Source: Domibacillus indicus
GTDB taxonomy: Bacteria; Bacillota; Bacilli; Bacillales; Domibacillaceae
Assembly (NCBI RefSeq): GCF_023715895.1
Contig: NZ_JAMBOO010000017.1
Span: 24,488 to 88,487, forward strand
DNA length: 64,000 nt
Direction of reading: 5' to 3'
This document shows, piece by piece, positions 63,642 through 64,000 of this stretch (position 1 is its first letter; each line of letters starts with the position of its first letter). Under the pieces are notes generated by a model. The model ran no database searches. It saw only the letters and a program-made list of their open reading frames with translations, and was not told where the DNA came from. The translations under genes and the position numbers were made by a program.

Positions 63642-63687
63642 AAAAGGCTCTTATATTCACATAGATTTGTGAATATAAGAGCCTTTT
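63642..63687 (+). terminator. Terminator of the toxin-antitoxin operon
   Basis: Perfect 19-bp stem AAAAGGCTCTTATATTCAC/GTGAATATAAGAGCCTTTT with an 8-base loop. Confidence 0.88.
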
Positions 63688-63770
63688 GGGTGTGTGAAAC
63701 TATTCGATAGCTATATTATATGAAAAGTTTAAAATTGCTCTTAAATATGCTTAAAATTCCATTAGCAAGA

Positions 63771-63817
63771 CAATTAAAAGTTACTAAGCACAGGTGTACA
63801 TAAGCGAAAGTGTGGAT
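63771..63817. repeat. Fourth copy of the dispersed repeat
   Basis: CAATTAAAAGTTACTAAGCA then CAGGTGTACATAAGCGAAAGT, diverged from the copies at 26386, 26498 and 30418. It abuts the IS3 end. Confidence 0.55.
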
Positions 63818-64000
63818 TGTCAACACTAAATCAGACAGCTTTTTTAAGGGACGATTGTTTGTATTCAATCGGGCTTACATAGCCTAGTGTTCCATGAATA
63901 CGCAGCTTGTTAAACCAGTTGACATAGTCACTGAATTCAAGCGCAAGATGCTCCTGGCTATCAAATTTCATTTGGCTGACAAACTCTGTTTTGATGATTT
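63818..64000 (-). mobile_element. Start of a second IS3-family copy
   Basis: The end TGTCAACACTAAATCAGACA at 63818 is the same as that of the copy at 12640. The following DNA matches it at roughly 85-90 percent. It continues past the window. Confidence 0.85.
63831..64000 (-). CDS. IS3 OrfB transposase, C-terminal part
   Basis: Ends with TGA at 63833-63831. Reads TEFVSQMKFDSQEHLALEFS, DYVNWFNKLRIHGTLGYVSP and IEYKQSSLKKAV, the usual end of IS3 OrfB. Unlike the copy at 12640-13846 there are no in-frame stops in the visible part, so this copy could be intact. Confidence 0.8.
   Translation of the reverse strand, partial: IIKTEFVSQMKFDSQEHLALEFSDYVNWFNKLRIHGTLGYVSPIEYKQSSLKKAV

Overview
The window looks like a chromosome segment of a low-GC Gram-positive bacterium of the Bacillaceae. 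The evidence is strong AGGAGG-type ribosome sites, a Bacillus-like epsC/D/L/M/N exopolysaccharide set, an S-layer-homology (SLH) surface protein, a class D sortase and IS3/IS605-type elements. The genus cannot be fixed from the sequence. No tRNA or complete rRNA gene was seen.

Region 1 (1-2.1 kb) is a cell-surface group: a secreted thermonuclease (partial), an Excalibur-domain wall protein and a sortase. Region 2 (2.1-21.7 kb) is a defence-like island. It holds a membrane-anchored DUF4041/GIY-YIG nuclease of the SNIPE type, a DUF6884 + ScoMcrA-like HNH pair, a ParB-like protein, a nuclease-helicase of the DUF2075 type next to a MazG-like pyrophosphohydrolase, a GIY-YIG-like protein, an Mrr-like nuclease, and a divergent GHKL-ATPase/DGQHR(DndB-like) pair with repeated GAGCCGCTC palindromes. 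It ends with a large GTPase-like protein that has an integrase Arm-like N-terminus. Decayed genes and IS3 remnants lie between them. Region 3 (22-26.4 kb) is a mobile-element replication/maintenance operon: RecT/Bet, a CHC2 zinc-finger protein, RadC and ArdC, with small unknown proteins.

Region 4 (26.4-31.2 kb) has a macrolide-type glycosyltransferase with its XRE-AbrB regulator (frameshifted), then a graveyard of fragments (ArdC, DUF2264, threonine synthase, Cys-rich DUF326, GGDEF). Region 5 (31.3-42.2 kb) is an exopolysaccharide cluster. EpsC (dehydratase), EpsN (aminotransferase), EpsM (acetyltransferase) and EpsL (phosphosugar transferase) together fit synthesis of a diacetylbacillosamine-type first sugar on undecaprenyl phosphate. 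A Wzz-like protein, a flippase and glycosyltransferases complete the cluster.

Region 6 (42.2-53.1 kb) is repeat-rich. It has a MITE-like element, two nested TnpB genes, dispersed palindromes related to the TnpB right end, an SLH protein, a tandem array of five structured RNA-like units each ending in a terminator, and a 20-codon copy of the end of rpsI beside a decayed tyrosine integrase, which looks like an old island attachment site. Region 7 (53.2-60.9 kb) is a compact Tad/Flp pilus operon. Region 8 (60.9-64 kb) has a perfect 32-bp inverted repeat, a GT2 glycosyltransferase, the 3' end of a group II intron spliced into a second copy of the CHC2 gene, an AbrB/Doc toxin-antitoxin pair, and the end of a second IS3 copy running off the window.
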